Part shown: in pieces, positions 1-9,081 of the stretch | Position numbering within the stretch: the first letter of the stretch is position 1 | Layout: each line of letters starts with the position of its first letter | Assembly: GCA_013214575.1 (NCBI GenBank) | Contig: JABSSD010000007.1 | Coordinates: 1-64,000 of the forward strand | From: Paracoccaceae bacterium | GTDB lineage: Bacteria > Pseudomonadota > Alphaproteobacteria > Rhodobacterales > Rhodobacteraceae | DNA: 64,000 nt | Direction: 5' to 3' | The notes under the pieces: model-generated | Told to the model about the DNA's origin: nothing | The model's input: the letters and a program-made list of their open reading frames with translations, nothing else | Databases searched by the model: none | Program-made: the position numbers and the translations under genes

Positions 1-869
1 TAAGGGCCAGCAGCCATGCGTGCTGCACAAACAGGCCGGACACGTGACTGCACCCGATCATGCTATCTAAAAGTCGAGATATTCGCCCACATAAACCGGG
101 GCATCCACACGTGGGTTGCGACATTTACCCTATCTTGCTGGAAAGCAAGGAGACTGAATATGGTCCATACTGAGTTAGATTTGCGCGAACGGCGTGGAAT
201 TGAAGACATGTTGAACGCGCAAATGCCTGTAAGCAAGATCGCTGCCGAGATCGGCAGGCATCGTTCAACGATCTATCACGATGTCAAACGCAACGGCTTG
301 GTAGATGAAGAACTGCCGCCGCTGAGTGGTTACTATGGAATGGTTGGCCAAAAATCTGCGCGGGATTGTCGAGCATGACGTCGCAAACTGGTGCGGTTGG
401 TTGACCTGCGTAAGGCGATCATCACAGAGCTCAAAGAAGGCCCCCTCTTATCGCTGCAAGCCGCGACTGCCGGGCAAAGGGATCGCCCGAACAGATCTCC
501 GGCCGCCTGCAATTTGAGGGCCAACCTGTGCGTGTAAGTCATGAGGCAATCTATGCCTGCGTTTACGGCTCAGATGGTCAATCCAGGAGCGACCTGACTA
601 CGTCAAAACCGGTGACGTATTTGCTGAGTGGGAAGGCGATCTGATGATCTTTGAACGCGCACAGGGCAAAATGAATGTGGCCTCCTTGGTCGAACGTAAG
701 ACACGCTTTGCGGTCCTGTTTCGCAACAACGAGTGTAGCTCGACGCACCTGATGAACAAACTCATGATGGTGCTTGAACCCCTGTCCCAACCAGCCCGCA
801 AATCCATCACCTTTGATCGCGGGATTGAGGTCCGTGATTGGCGTAAGCTCAAGCCAGGGATTGGAACAG

Positions 870-2220
870 AGGCATGGTTGTCTTCGCGGTCGGCACCTAT
901 GACCGCCGCATTTGGGTCTCCGCAAGTAAGGACGTCCTATGTTCTGCACGCAGTCTCTGAGAGCTGCAGCCAAGTCTTTCGGAATGGCCTGACCTACCTC
1001 CACGACAGGGACGCCTCCTCGCATCAGATTGATGACGCGTTGAGATCGGTGTGCTGGAAGGTGTGCTTAAGCAATGCCTCCAGCAGATGGATTGAAGGTT
1101 TCTCCGGTCTTGAGCAGGGTGTGCATGATGACTGCAAGTTTGCGGGCAAGGGCCACGGCCGCGCGCTTGAAGCCAAGCCGTTCACGCAGTTGCAGGCTCC
1201 AGGTCTTGAGATCGCTTTCGGTTTTGGCGCTGGTTCTCGTTGGCACCGCTGTCGCCGCCGCGTAGAGCAGGCCACGCAGACGGTTGGCCCCTACGTGAAA
1301 TACGGCCGCCAAAGTCCACCTCTCTGGGTTGATAGCGGCGGGTCGTGAGGCCGGGCCAGGCACCGACGGATCGCGAATTTCGGAAGTTTTGCGGTGTTTC
1401 AATCGCCGCGACATAGGAAATCGCCGTGATGGCCCCACTACCCGGTATCGTCATCAGCAGTTTTGCGTCCGAACTCTGCCGTGCTGCTGCAAGCACTTGT
1501 CGCGTAAATGCGGCCACGCGCTCACGCGACAAGTGCCAGACATCGAGCAGCGGTAAGATAATTTGCGCGAGCTGGGTTTGCCCCTCCAGCAGCTCACGGA
1601 GATTAAAATCAAATACGCGACCTATACCTTTAGGTAGGATGAGGCCGAAGGTCTTCAGGACAGTCCGGATCTGATTTGTGAGCTGGGTGGTGATGGTCAG
1701 GAGTTGGGTGCGTGCGCCGACCAGCGTGCGGATCAGCATGGCGTCGAACGACTTGGCCCGCACGGCCTTGTAAAAACCGGTTTCTGCGAGCTGAGCCAGA
1801 CGGTCCGCATCGTTGGCGTCAGTCTTGTTGAGTGTTTCGCCAAGTATTTTCTGTGCATGCCGCGCCTCGATGCAGAGTGCGGGTAAGCCTTCTGCCGTCA
1901 AAGTATGGAAAAACCACGTATCGAGTGGGCCGGTTTCGAATACCACGCGCTGTGGCTCCGGGGCGTGCTTGCGAATTGTTCGCGCGAGCGTTTTGGGGTC
2001 AGACGGGCATTTCCCCCGCCAAATCCGTCTGCCTTCCTGCCGGATCGCAATCGCTGTATCTTTCAAAGAAACATCAAGCCCTATATGCTGACCCATGGTT
2101 CATCTCCATCCAATGGTTAGACCCAACCCTTTCGTGAGTTCGGTTCTCAATCATATCGGTGAGTGCCCCTTTCCCAAACGCTCAAGGCTCGGAGCGAAGC
2201 GCCCCGCGATTACCCCATTT
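870..2220 (-). mobile_element. IS110-family element inserted in the IS30 transposase gene
   Basis: IS30 coding homology breaks off at about 870 (after GTEAW) and resumes at about 2220 (FYDPQAP), which bounds the insert at about 1.35 kb, typical for IS110 elements. No clear terminal inverted repeats are seen, as expected for this family. Noncoding flanks are about 125 bp upstream and 195 bp downstream of the transposase gene, which lies on the minus strand. IS110-type recombinases are guided by a bridge RNA encoded in a noncoding end, so one flank probably encoded it. The junctions are accurate only to a few bases. Confidence 0.65.
1067..2096 (-). pseudogene. IS110-family transposase (DEDD recombinase), frameshifted
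   Basis: The ATG at 2096 opens MGQHIGLDVSLKDTAIAI, the N-terminal DEDD_Tnp_IS110 domain, with the first catalytic Asp in GLDVS and later acidic positions in VFETG and KTDANDADRLA. The C-terminal transposase_20 domain follows (LLMTIPGSGAITAISYVAA, GLTTRRYQ). A one-base frameshift near 1290-1300 moves the rest into another minus frame (NRLRGLLYAAAT to ALARKLAVIMHTLLKTG), which ends at 1067. The position after GLTTRRYQ, where the family has Ser-Gly (the presumed catalytic Ser), here reads Pro-Arg. The frameshift and the missing Ser both argue that the enzyme is dead. Confidence 0.85.
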
Positions 2221-2492
2221 TCTACGATCCGCAGGCGCCCCTCTCGGGACATTGCTGCGCAATGCCCTGCCGGGCAATGCATGGTAAAAGGGTTCGGTCG
2301 AAAATCAAAACAAGCGGGCACGCCGCTATCTGCCAAGGGACACGCCCGTGGCCGCACTCTCAGATCGAGATATAAAGCCGATTTGCGAGTGCTTGAATGG
2401 CACGCCAAGAAAGTGCCTGGGATGGAGAACTCCAACTGAAGCCTTCAGGGACGAGCTTATGAAACGGAGATAGGGATAACTGTCGCAACGAC

Positions 2493-2799
2493 CCTTGAGA
2501 ATCCAGGTCTATCCTTGATCGGGCTCTCTGAGGGCAGATGTGACCCTCAGAAGATCTTCAGTTTTTTCCCGCGCCGGGCCGCAGGCCCGGCGCGGATCGC
2601 TTTGGGCAAAGCCCAAAGGGAAACCGGGAAACACCGGGGCATAAGGCGCACAACCGCGACCAGGAGGCGACGCTGGATTGAAGGCATCCCTCATAAGGTG
2701 AAATCGCCCTGTCAAACGACAATGTGACCCCTCAGGACTTTGCATTTGGCAAAAGACTTCTTAAATGCCAGAGTTAAGCGCAGCATAGGACGTAGAACC
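2493..2799. other. Intergenic region with two strong adjacent hairpins, no gene seen
   Basis: Between the IS30 right end and cysE there is no convincing reading frame. The region holds two back-to-back hairpins: 2570-2594 (an 11-bp GC-only stem with a 3-base loop) and 2600-2618 (CTTTGGGC / GCCCAAAG around AAA). The cysE promoter must lie in the remaining 180 bp, but I see no unambiguous -35/-10 pair. Confidence 0.5.
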
Positions 2800-3621
2800 A
2801 TGGTTGACATACAGCACTCCGTCACTTCTCTGGATCCGGTCTGGGACCAGATCACCACCGAGGCCCAGGAGGCGGTTGCCACGCAGCCTTTGATGGGCGG
2901 GTTGATCCATGCCTGTATTCTGCACCATACCTCGCTTGCCAAGGCGCTGTCGTACCGGATTGCCGCCAAGTTGAGCTCGAATGAGATGTCGATGATGGTG
3001 CTGCGCGAAATCGTTGACGATGCCTTTTCCAAATCCCCGGCGATTGTGGAGGCCGCCCGCGCCGATCTGATGGCGATCTATGATCGCGACGCCGCCTGCC
3101 ACCGGTTGTTGCAGCCGGTCCTGTATTTCAAGGGCTATCAGGCGGTGCAGGCCTACCGGGTCAGCCATTGGCTGTGGATCCAGGGGCAACAGGACCTGGC
3201 CTTCTTCTTTCAGATGCGCACCTCAGAAATTTTTGGCATTGATATTCACCCCGGTGCCAGGCTGGGGCAGGGGCTCATGATCGACCATGCCCATTCCATC
3301 GTGATTGGCGAAACGGCAGTGGTTGGCAACAATGTGTCGATGCTGCATTCGGTCACTCTGGGCGGCACCGGCAAGGAAGAGGAAGACCGCCATCCCAAGA
3401 TCGCTGACGGCGTGCTGATCGGGGCGGGGGCCAAGGTGCTGGGCAATATCAAAGTGGGCCGCTGCAGTCGCATTGCCGCCGGATCGGTGGTGCTGCACGA
3501 CGTGCCCGCCTGCACCACGGTGGCCGGGGTGCCCGCCAAAATCGTCGGCGAGGCGGGCTGTGATCAGCCTGCGGCCAATATGGATCAGCTGGTGCCCTGC
3601 GGTGGCAGTAACTCCGACTAA
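2800..3621 (+). CDS. cysE: Serine O-acetyltransferase
   Basis: Transfers acetyl from acetyl-CoA to L-serine, giving O-acetylserine, the carbon acceptor for sulfide in cysteine synthesis (cytoplasmic). The 273-residue protein from the ATG at 2800 has the helical SAT N-terminal domain (about residues 10-110) and the left-handed beta-helix acyltransferase domain (about 145-250) with hexapeptide repeats. The family active-site stretch is present (GIDIHPGARLGQG, then IDHAHS with the probable catalytic His163, then GETAVVGNNV), and GVPAKIVG ends the helix. A TTG start at 2740 would add 20 residues, but ATG 2800 has an AGGA-type site about 10 bases upstream. A strong hairpin follows. The downstream cysteine synthase on the same strand uses its product. 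Confidence 0.95.
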   Translation: MVDIQHSVTSLDPVWDQITTEAQEAVATQPLMGGLIHACILHHTSLAKALSYRIAAKLSSNEMSMMVLREIVDDAFSKSPAIVEAARADLMAIYDRDAACHRLLQPVLYFKGYQAVQAYRVSHWLWIQGQQDLAFFFQMRTSEIFGIDIHPGARLGQGLMIDHAHSIVIGETAVVGNNVSMLHSVTLGGTGKEEEDRHPKIADGVLIGAGAKVLGNIKVGRCSRIAAGSVVLHDVPACTTVAGVPAKIVGEAGCDQPAANMDQLVPCGGSNSD

Positions 3622-3639
3622 GGCGCTGATTGGACCTCA

Positions 3640-3678
3640 AACAGATAAGGGCGGCGGCTTTCGCCGCCCTTATCTGTT
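3640..3678 (+). terminator. Hairpin terminator after cysE
   Basis: A perfect 17-bp stem (3640-3656 with 3662-3678) and a 5-base loop lie 19 bases after the cysE stop. There is no long T run, so it may act as an attenuating or mRNA-stabilising hairpin instead of a classical rho-independent terminator. The stretch from 3679 to the next start at 3968 contains no supported gene. Confidence 0.65.
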
Positions 3679-3967
3679 GACCACCGCTGCGGCTGTGGCT
3701 GCCGGATGCCACAGCTTGCCGCACAAAAAACACAGTTCGCGCAGCGCGGCCAATGGCAGTGTTGCTGTGCCAATCTCAGACCGGTTTGCGGGTTGGTATT
3801 CGTGTGGGCGCCTCTTTTGGCGCTGATCTGTCGCCGCACTGCCGCCGCTTTGAGCCATGTTTGTGTGCTGAATTGACCGGCCTCCCTTGCAACCTTGGGC
3901 CGGTCAAATGATATTGGCCGGTAAACAAGCGGGCCAATTCTGGACTCGGTGGGATGAGGGATTTTGG

Positions 3968-5032
3968 ATGATCTATACAACGGAAGGCCGGGGGCGGCTG
4001 TTTGATAACGTCTTGCAGACCATTGGCGACACACCGACCATTCGCCTGAATCGGGTGGCGCCGCAGGGCGTTGATATCTATGTGAAATTTGAGGCCTTCA
4101 ACCCCGGTGGATCGGTCAAGGACCGGCTGGCGCTGAACATCGTTGAGGCCGCCGAGCGTGAGGGTCGGTTGCAGCCGGGGCAAACCGTGGTCGAGGCCAC
4201 CAGCGGCAATACCGGCATTGGTCTGGCGATGGTCTGCGCCGCCAAGGGCTATCCGCTGGTGATCACCATGCATGACGGGTTCTCGGTTGAGCGGCGTCAG
4301 GTGATGCGGATGCTGGGGGCCAAGGTGGTGCTGACCCGCAAGGAAGACAAGGGATTGGGCATGGTGCTCAAGGCCAAGGAACTGGCCGAGGCCAATGGCT
4401 GGTTCCTGGCGCATCAGTTTGAAACCAAGGACAACGCCGATATTCACGAGGTCACCACGGCGCGCGAGATTCTGGGGGATTTTGACGGCAAATCACTGGA
4501 TCAGGTGGTGCTGGGCTTTGGCACCGGCGGCACCGCAACCGGATTGGGGCGGGTGCTGAAACAGGCGCGTCCCGGTCTGAAGATCATCCTGAGTGAGCCG
4601 GAAAACGCCGCACTGGTTGGCTCTGGCACCGCGCAGGCGCGCAACGGCGAAGGTGAGCCGAGCGAGAGCCACCCGGCGTTTGCGCCACATCCGGTGCAGG
4701 GCTGGACGCCTGACTTTATCCCGCTGGTGCTGCAAGAGGCGCTGGATAAAAGTTATTTCGACGGTTTGCAGCCAGTGAGCGGTGCCGAGAGCATTGCCAT
4801 GTCGCGCCGTCTGGCCGCCGAGGAAGGCATTCTGGCGGGAATTTCCGGTGGCGCCTCAGTTGCGGCGGCGGTGAAGCTGGCGGAGACCGCACCCAAGGGA
4901 TCGGTCATTCTGGCGATCCTGCCGGATACCGGCGAGCGCTATCTGTCGACGCCGCTGTATGACGGCATCGAGACCGAGATGGACGCGGCTGAACTGGCGC
5001 TGTCGCAGTCAACGCCGGGGTTCAGGTACTGA
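3968..5032 (+). CDS. cysK: Cysteine synthase (O-acetylserine sulfhydrylase), PLP enzyme
   Basis: Makes L-cysteine from O-acetylserine and sulfide using pyridoxal phosphate. The 354-residue protein from ATG 3968 shows the fold-type II PLP Lys in FNPGGSVKDR (Lys51), the phosphate/substrate loop EATSGNTGIG, and the C-terminal ISGGAS loop. It is about 40 residues longer than the E. coli enzyme, with extra C-terminal sequence (GIETEMDAAELALSQ), which is common in roseobacter homologues. The open frame reaches back to 3887, but TIGDTPTIRLNR sits at the usual distance from ATG 3968. It lies downstream of cysE, separated by a hairpin and 346 bp, so it may have its own promoter. Cystathionine beta-synthase is the main alternative, but no CBS regulatory domain is present. 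Confidence 0.88.
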   Translation: MIYTTEGRGRLFDNVLQTIGDTPTIRLNRVAPQGVDIYVKFEAFNPGGSVKDRLALNIVEAAEREGRLQPGQTVVEATSGNTGIGLAMVCAAKGYPLVITMHDGFSVERRQVMRMLGAKVVLTRKEDKGLGMVLKAKELAEANGWFLAHQFETKDNADIHEVTTAREILGDFDGKSLDQVVLGFGTGGTATGLGRVLKQARPGLKIILSEPENAALVGSGTAQARNGEGEPSESHPAFAPHPVQGWTPDFIPLVLQEALDKSYFDGLQPVSGAESIAMSRRLAAEEGILAGISGGASVAAAVKLAETAPKGSVILAILPDTGERYLSTPLYDGIETEMDAAELALSQSTPGFRY

Positions 5033-5042
5033 GATCGAAGAA

Positions 5043-5123
5043 CCGCAGAGACCTGCGGAGGGACGCAACCGCGCCGAGCCGCCCCCATGGGGGCGGCTCG
5101 GCGCGGTCCGGTCGACAGACCGG
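5043..5123. repeat. Cluster of three hairpins including a 40-bp perfect palindrome
   Basis: Three inverted repeats lie side by side just after the cysK stop: 5043-5058 (CCGCAG / CTGCGG), 5068-5107 (a perfect 40-bp palindrome centred on CCATGG, with no spacer), and 5108-5123 (CCGGTC / GACCGG). They sit between the ends of two convergent transcription units and could act as mRNA 3'-end stabilisers or as a repeated genomic element. Confidence 0.8.
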
Positions 5124-5141
5124 ACAAAGTTTTAGAGACAA

Positions 5142-5172
5142 AAAAGCCCCGGTCGCAGTGACCGGGGCTTTT
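5142..5172. terminator. Bidirectional rho-independent terminator between cysK and pdhC
   Basis: A 13-bp stem (5142-5154 / 5160-5172) with a 5-base loop carries an A run on one side and a T run on the other, so it can terminate both cysK and the convergent pdh operon. Confidence 0.85.
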
Positions 5173-5194
5173 GAATTGTATCTTGTGGTCTGGC

Positions 5195-6499
5195 TCAGGC
5201 CAGCATGGCAAGAGGGTTTTCCAGGTTTTCAACGATGGCTTTCAGCAAGTTAGCGCCCACTGCGCCGTCGATGACACGGTGATCCACCGACATGGTGACA
5301 GACATCACGGTGGCGACCTTCAGCTCGCCGTCAGCGCCGACAACCGGCTTTTTGGTGCCAGCCCCCACCGCCAGAATACCGGCGTGAGGTGGGTTGACGA
5401 TGGCGTCAAAATTGTCGACGCCGAACATGCCAAGGTTGGAGATCGCGAAGGAGCCGCCCTGATATTCGCTGGGCGCCAGTTTACGCTCGCGGGCACGCGA
5501 GGCCATGTCCTTCATCTGCGCCGACAGCGCCGACAGTGACTTCATGTGGGCATCCTGCAGCACCGGGGTGAACAAGCCGCCCTCAACGGCGACCGCCACG
5601 GCCACATCCGAGGATTTCATCTGCAACACACGATCGCCAGCCCAGACCGCATTGGCCTCGGGCACCTGTTGCAGGGCGATGGCGACGGCCTTGATGATGA
5701 AATCATTGACCGAGAGCTTTACCCCGCGTGCTGCGAGCTGTTTGTTCAGTTGGGCCCGAAACGAGAGCAGCGCATCCAGCTGGATGTCGCGGCGCAGGTA
5801 GAAATGCGGGATGGTCTGCTTGGCCTCGGTGAGACGGGCGGCGATGATCTTGCGCATGCCGTCGAGGCTGATTTCGTCGTAGTCGCGGTCGGCATAGATC
5901 TTGGCGACCATTTCGGCTGAAGCCCCGGTTGGCATAGCGGTTGCAGCAGCCGGGGCGGCAGCGGCAGCGGTGACAGCCGGAGCAACCTTGGGCGCGGCGG
6001 CGGCGGCTTCGACATCGGCCTTGACGATACGACCACGGGGGCCGGAGCCGGACAGCATGGTCAGATCCAGACCTTTGTCCGCCGCGATGCGACGGGCCAG
6101 AGGCGAGGCAAACAGGCGGCTGCCGTCTGCCGCAGGTGGCGCGGCCGGGGCGGTTGCTGCTGACGCAGGGGCGGCGGCCTCACCCGCTGCAGGAGCGGCC
6201 TCAGCCGCCGCGGTTGCAGCGGCAGCCGGTGCGGCGCTGATGTCATCGGCGCTTTCGCCGTCTTCCAGAAGTACGGCGATGACAGTGTTGACCTTGACCC
6301 CTTCGGAGCCCTCGGGGATCAGGATCTTGCCAATCACCCCTTCATCAACAGCTTCGAATTCCATCGTCGCCTTGTCGGTTTCAATTTCGGCGATCAGGTC
6401 ACCAGACGACACGGTGTCGCCCTCTTTGACCAGCCATTTTGCCAGAGTGCCTTCCTCCATGGTGGGGGACAGCGCGGGCATCAGGATTTCTGTCGGCAT
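5195..6499 (-). CDS. pdhC: Pyruvate dehydrogenase complex E2, dihydrolipoamide acetyltransferase
   Basis: Transfers the acetyl group from E1-bound lipoamide to CoA and forms the core of the pyruvate dehydrogenase complex. The 434-residue protein has one N-terminal lipoyl domain (residues 1-80, lipoyl Lys43 in [10 protein letters not shown]), a long Ala/Pro-rich linker, a peripheral-subunit-binding domain (about 128-165, [15 protein letters not shown]), a second linker, and the catalytic domain with the His/Asp motif [11 protein letters not shown] near the C-terminus. It is the last gene of the pdhA-pdhB-pdhC operon, 12 bases after pdhB. The Ala/Pro linkers account for the long antisense open frames here. 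Confidence 0.96.
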   Translation of the reverse strand: MPTEILMPALSPTMEEGTLAKWLVKEGDTVSSGDLIAEIETDKATMEFEAVDEGVIGKILIPEGSEGVKVNTVIAVLLEDGESADDISAAPAAAATAAAEAAPAAGEAAAPASAATAPAAPPAADGSRLFASPLARRIAADKGLDLTMLSGSGPRGRIVKADVEAAAAAPKVAPAVTAAAAAPAAATAMPTGASAEMVAKIYADRDYDEISLDGMRKIIAARLTEAKQTIPHFYLRRDIQLDALLSFRAQLNKQLAARGVKLSVNDFIIKAVAIALQQVPEANAVWAGDRVLQMKSSDVAVAVAVEGGLFTPVLQDAHMKSLSALSAQMKDMASRARERKLAPSEYQGGSFAISNLGMFGVDNFDAIVNPPHAGILAVGAGTKKPVVGADGELKVATVMSVTMSVDHRVIDGAVGANLLKAIVENLENPLAMLA

Positions 6500-6511
6500 A
6501 GCTCTGTCTCC

Positions 6512-7879
6512 TTACCGGTAGGTCACTTGTTTCACAGCGGCAATCACCTCGTCGGTAGTGATCAGCGCCAGTTTTTCGAGGTTGGCAGCATAGGGCATTG
6601 GCACGTCTTTGCCGGTGCAGGTGATGATTGGCGCGTCCAGATAGTCAAACGCCTGCTGCATCACCTCGGAGGCGATGTAGCTGCCGACCGAGCCCTGGGG
6701 CCAGCCTTCCTCAACAGTCACCAGGCGGTTGGTCTTCATCACCGATTTGATCACCGTGGGCAGATCCATCGGTCGCAGGGTGCGCAGGTCGATGACCTCG
6801 GCTGAAATACCATCTTCGGCCAGCTTATCAGCGGCTTCCAGCGCATACTGCATGCCGATGCTGAAGGAGACGATGGTGACGTCGGTGCCGGTGCGGCAGA
6901 TTTTGGCCTTGCCGAAGGGCACGGTGAAATCATCCAGTTTGGGCACGTCAAAGGCGCGACCATAGAGCATTTCATTCTCCAGGAAGATCACCGGGTTTGG
7001 ATCGCGGATTGCCGATTTCAGCAAGCCTTTGGCGTCGGAGGCCGAGTAGGGCGTCACCACCTTGAGACCGGGAATCTGCATGTACCAGGCGGCAAAACAC
7101 TGGCTGTGCTGGGCGCCAACCCGGGAGGCGGCGCCATTGGCACCGCGGAACACCATGGGGGCCCCCATCTGACCACCGGACATATACAATGTCTTGGCCG
7201 CCGAGTTGATGATCTGGTCCATCGCCTGCATGGCGAAGTTGAAGGTCATGAACTCGACAATTGGTTTCAGCCCACCAAAGGCGGCGCCGACGGCGATGCC
7301 GGTGAAGCCGTGCTCGGTGATTGGGGTGTCGATGACGCGCTTGGCGCCAAATTCGTCCAGCAAGCCCTGCGAGATTTTGTAAGCGCCCTCATATTCAGCG
7401 ACTTCTTCGCCCATCAGAAAGACGTTTTCGTCGGCGCGCATCTCTTCGGCCATAGCGTCGCGCAGGGCGACGCGGACCGTGGTTTGCACCAGTTCGGTGC
7501 CCTCGGGCCAATCTGGGGTCTGCTCGGCGGCTGCAGCAACCGGGCTTTCTGGAGAGCTGACGGTGGCCCTTGCCGCAGGAGCGGGGGATGCGGCTACGGA
7601 TGGAGCTGCGGCTACCGGGGTTGCATCCAGCGCTTCGCCGTCCTCAAGCAGAATGGCGATGGCGGTATTGACCTTGACCGCCTCGGTGCCCTCGGCGATC
7701 AGGATCTTGCCGATCACCCCCTCATCAACGGCTTCGAACTCCATCGTTGCCTTGTCGGTTTCGATCTCGGCCATCACATCGCCGGATTTGACCGTATCGC
7801 CCTCTTTGACCAGCCATTTGGCCAGCGTGCCTTCCTCCATGGTGGGGGACAGTGCGGGCATCAGAATTTCAGTTGCCAT
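6512..7879 (-). CDS. pdhB: Pyruvate dehydrogenase E1 component, beta subunit with N-terminal lipoyl domain
   Basis: Beta subunit of the heterotetrameric thiamin-diphosphate E1 that decarboxylates pyruvate. The 455-residue chain has an extra N-terminal lipoyl domain (residues 1-80, Lys43) nearly identical to that of the adjacent E2, a linker, then the transketolase pyrimidine-binding domain (about 130-310, [34 protein letters not shown]) and the transketolase C-terminal domain (about 320-450). A fused lipoyl domain on E1 beta is known from alphaproteobacteria. The gene starts 14 bases after pdhA ends and precedes pdhC by 12 bases, so the three are clearly one operon. Confidence 0.96.
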   Translation of the reverse strand: MATEILMPALSPTMEEGTLAKWLVKEGDTVKSGDVMAEIETDKATMEFEAVDEGVIGKILIAEGTEAVKVNTAIAILLEDGEALDATPVAAAPSVAASPAPAARATVSSPESPVAAAAEQTPDWPEGTELVQTTVRVALRDAMAEEMRADENVFLMGEEVAEYEGAYKISQGLLDEFGAKRVIDTPITEHGFTGIAVGAAFGGLKPIVEFMTFNFAMQAMDQIINSAAKTLYMSGGQMGAPMVFRGANGAASRVGAQHSQCFAAWYMQIPGLKVVTPYSASDAKGLLKSAIRDPNPVIFLENEMLYGRAFDVPKLDDFTVPFGKAKICRTGTDVTIVSFSIGMQYALEAADKLAEDGISAEVIDLRTLRPMDLPTVIKSVMKTNRLVTVEEGWPQGSVGSYIASEVMQQAFDYLDAPIITCTGKDVPMPYAANLEKLALITTDEVIAAVKQVTYR

Positions 7880-7893
7880 GTTGTATGGTCCCC

Positions 7894-8883
7894 TCAGGCG
7901 TAAATGTCGGTCCAGAGCTCTTCGAGCGCTGGTTCCGGGCTGTTGCGGGCATAGTCGGCGGCCTCATTGACCACCGCTTTGATCTCCTTGTCGATCGCCT
8001 TGAGATCATCCTCGGTGGCGTATTTATGGTCCAGCAGCAGCGTGCGCACCTGTTCGATCGGATCGCGTTCCTCGCGCATTTTCTGCACCTCTTCGCGGGT
8101 CCGGTACTTGGCGGGATCCGACATCGAGTGGCCACGGTAGCGGTAGGTCTTGACCTCGAGAATATAGGGGCCCTTGCCGGAGCGGCAATGGGCCACGGCG
8201 CGGTCGCCGGCCTCTTTCACCGCCAGCACGCTCATCCCGTCGACCGCTTCGCCGGGGATGCCAAAGGCCTCGCCGCGGGTGTAGATGTCCGGGGTGACAG
8301 AGGAGCGCTGTTGCGAGGTGCCCATGGCATATTGGTTGTTCTCGATGACAAAGATCACCGGCAGCTGCCAGAGGGCGGCCATGTTGAATGTCTCGTAGAC
8401 CTGACCCTGGTTGGAGGCGCCATCGCCGAAGTAGGTGAACGAGACCCGGCCGTTGCCGTTGTATTTGTCGGCAAAGGCCAGACCGGCGCCGATGGGCACC
8501 TGGGCGCCGACGATACCGTGGCCGCCATAGAAATTTTTCTCTTTCGAGAACATGTGCATGGAGCCGCCCTTGCCCTTGGACAACCCGCCGGTGCGGCCAG
8601 TCAGCTCGGCCATCACACCGCCTGCATCCATGCCACAGGCCAGCATATGGCCATGATCACGGTAGGAGGTCAGACGCTTATCGCCTTCCTCGGCGGCGGC
8701 CTCGAGACCAACAACAACCGCTTCCTGGCCGATGTAGAGATGGCAGAAACCGCCGATCAGGCCCATGCCATAGAGCTGGCCGGCCTTCTCTTCGAATCGA
8801 CGAATGAGCAACATCGAGCGGTAGTGCTCGGTCAGCTCCTCGGCGGAAACATTTGTTTTCTTAACGCTTTTTCTCGCAGCCAT
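7894..8883 (-). CDS. pdhA: Pyruvate dehydrogenase E1 component, alpha subunit
   Basis: Alpha subunit of the E1 heterotetramer, which binds the diphosphate of thiamin diphosphate. The 329-residue protein starts [11 protein letters not shown] and carries [16 protein letters not shown], the substrate-channel region [13 protein letters not shown], and the ThDP/Mg motif [17 protein letters not shown] followed by [10 protein letters not shown]. The C-terminal [12 protein letters not shown] stretch matches the E1-alpha phosphorylation-loop region. It is the first gene of pdhA-pdhB-pdhC. A 26-bp palindrome lies 24 bases upstream of its start (see the operator entry). Confidence 0.96.
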   Translation of the reverse strand: MAARKSVKKTNVSAEELTEHYRSMLLIRRFEEKAGQLYGMGLIGGFCHLYIGQEAVVVGLEAAAEEGDKRLTSYRDHGHMLACGMDAGGVMAELTGRTGGLSKGKGGSMHMFSKEKNFYGGHGIVGAQVPIGAGLAFADKYNGNGRVSFTYFGDGASNQGQVYETFNMAALWQLPVIFVIENNQYAMGTSQQRSSVTPDIYTRGEAFGIPGEAVDGMSVLAVKEAGDRAVAHCRSGKGPYILEVKTYRYRGHSMSDPAKYRTREEVQKMREERDPIEQVRTLLLDHKYATEDDLKAIDKEIKAVVNEAADYARNSPEPALEELWTDIYA

Positions 8884-8906
8884 GGTGGCAAACTCCCCCT
8901 GTAGGC

Positions 8907-8932
8907 TAGATAGTTTAGTGTTAAACTATCTA
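8907..8932. promoter_or_regulatory. Palindromic operator upstream of pdhA, shared with lpd
   Basis: A perfect 11-bp inverted repeat, TAGATAGTTTA - GTGT - TAAACTATCTA, lies 24 bases before the pdhA start codon. The same core (TAGTTTA-N4-TRAACTA) occurs before lpd at 23081-23098, so it is probably the binding site of a dimeric regulator of pyruvate dehydrogenase genes. The regulator is not identifiable from this window. A position this close to the gene suggests repression. Confidence 0.7.
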
Positions 8933-9081
8933 ATAAAGGATTTTCAAGCCGGTGGCGAGAGATTTTGTGACGTGGGGTTTTGGGCCGCTAAGCCCGGCTG
9001 GATACCGTTGCAGAGGCTGCCAGAACTGGTGCCCGGTGTAAGGGGGCAGCGCCGGTGGTATTGCTGGTGGTGCAAGGGGGG

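Larger units (their letters stand above)
160..2473 (+). pseudogene. IS30-family transposase, broken in two by IS110 insertion
   Basis: The ATG at 160 follows an AAGGAG ribosome site. The N-terminal part (160-375) holds the IS30 helix-turn-helix (SKIAAEIGRHRSTIYHDVKR). The reading is broken by a TGA at 376-378, continues in the same frame to about 440, and then shifts frame. The catalytic core follows at about 635-870 (WEGDLMIFERAQGKMN, then ITFDRGIEVRDWRKLKPG) and stops at the IS110 junction. The C-terminal part resumes at about 2220 (FYDPQAP). It is interrupted by about 40 extra bases near 2237-2278 and a TAA codon at 2282-2284, and then reads KGSVENQNKRARRYLP to RDELMKRR with a stop at 2471-2473. 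At least one frameshift, two nonsense codons and two insertions make it non-functional. I located the C-terminal half by hand translation. Confidence 0.8.
113..2492 (+). mobile_element. IS30-family element, decayed and interrupted by an IS110-family element
   Basis: The two ends form an imperfect inverted repeat: left 115-134 (GTTGCGACATTTACCCTATC) and right 2469-2489, whose complement reads GTTGCGACAGTTATCCCTATC. Between them lie the two halves of an IS30-type transposase gene, about 160-870 and 2220-2473. Removing the inserted IS110-like DNA leaves roughly 1.0 kb, a normal IS30-family size. The exact outer ends and the target duplication cannot be fixed by eye. The element is inactive because the transposase is broken several times. 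Confidence 0.75.

Noticed and set aside
2095-2439. A 114-codon open frame after the IS110 start
   Set aside because: It covers the IS110 upstream end and the IS30 C-terminal fragment in the wrong frame; another frame clearly encodes the IS30 transposase C-terminus.
5901-7903. Long plus-strand open frames opposite pdhB and pdhC
   Set aside because: They are Ala/Ser-rich mirror images of the lipoyl domains and Ala/Pro linkers on the minus strand.
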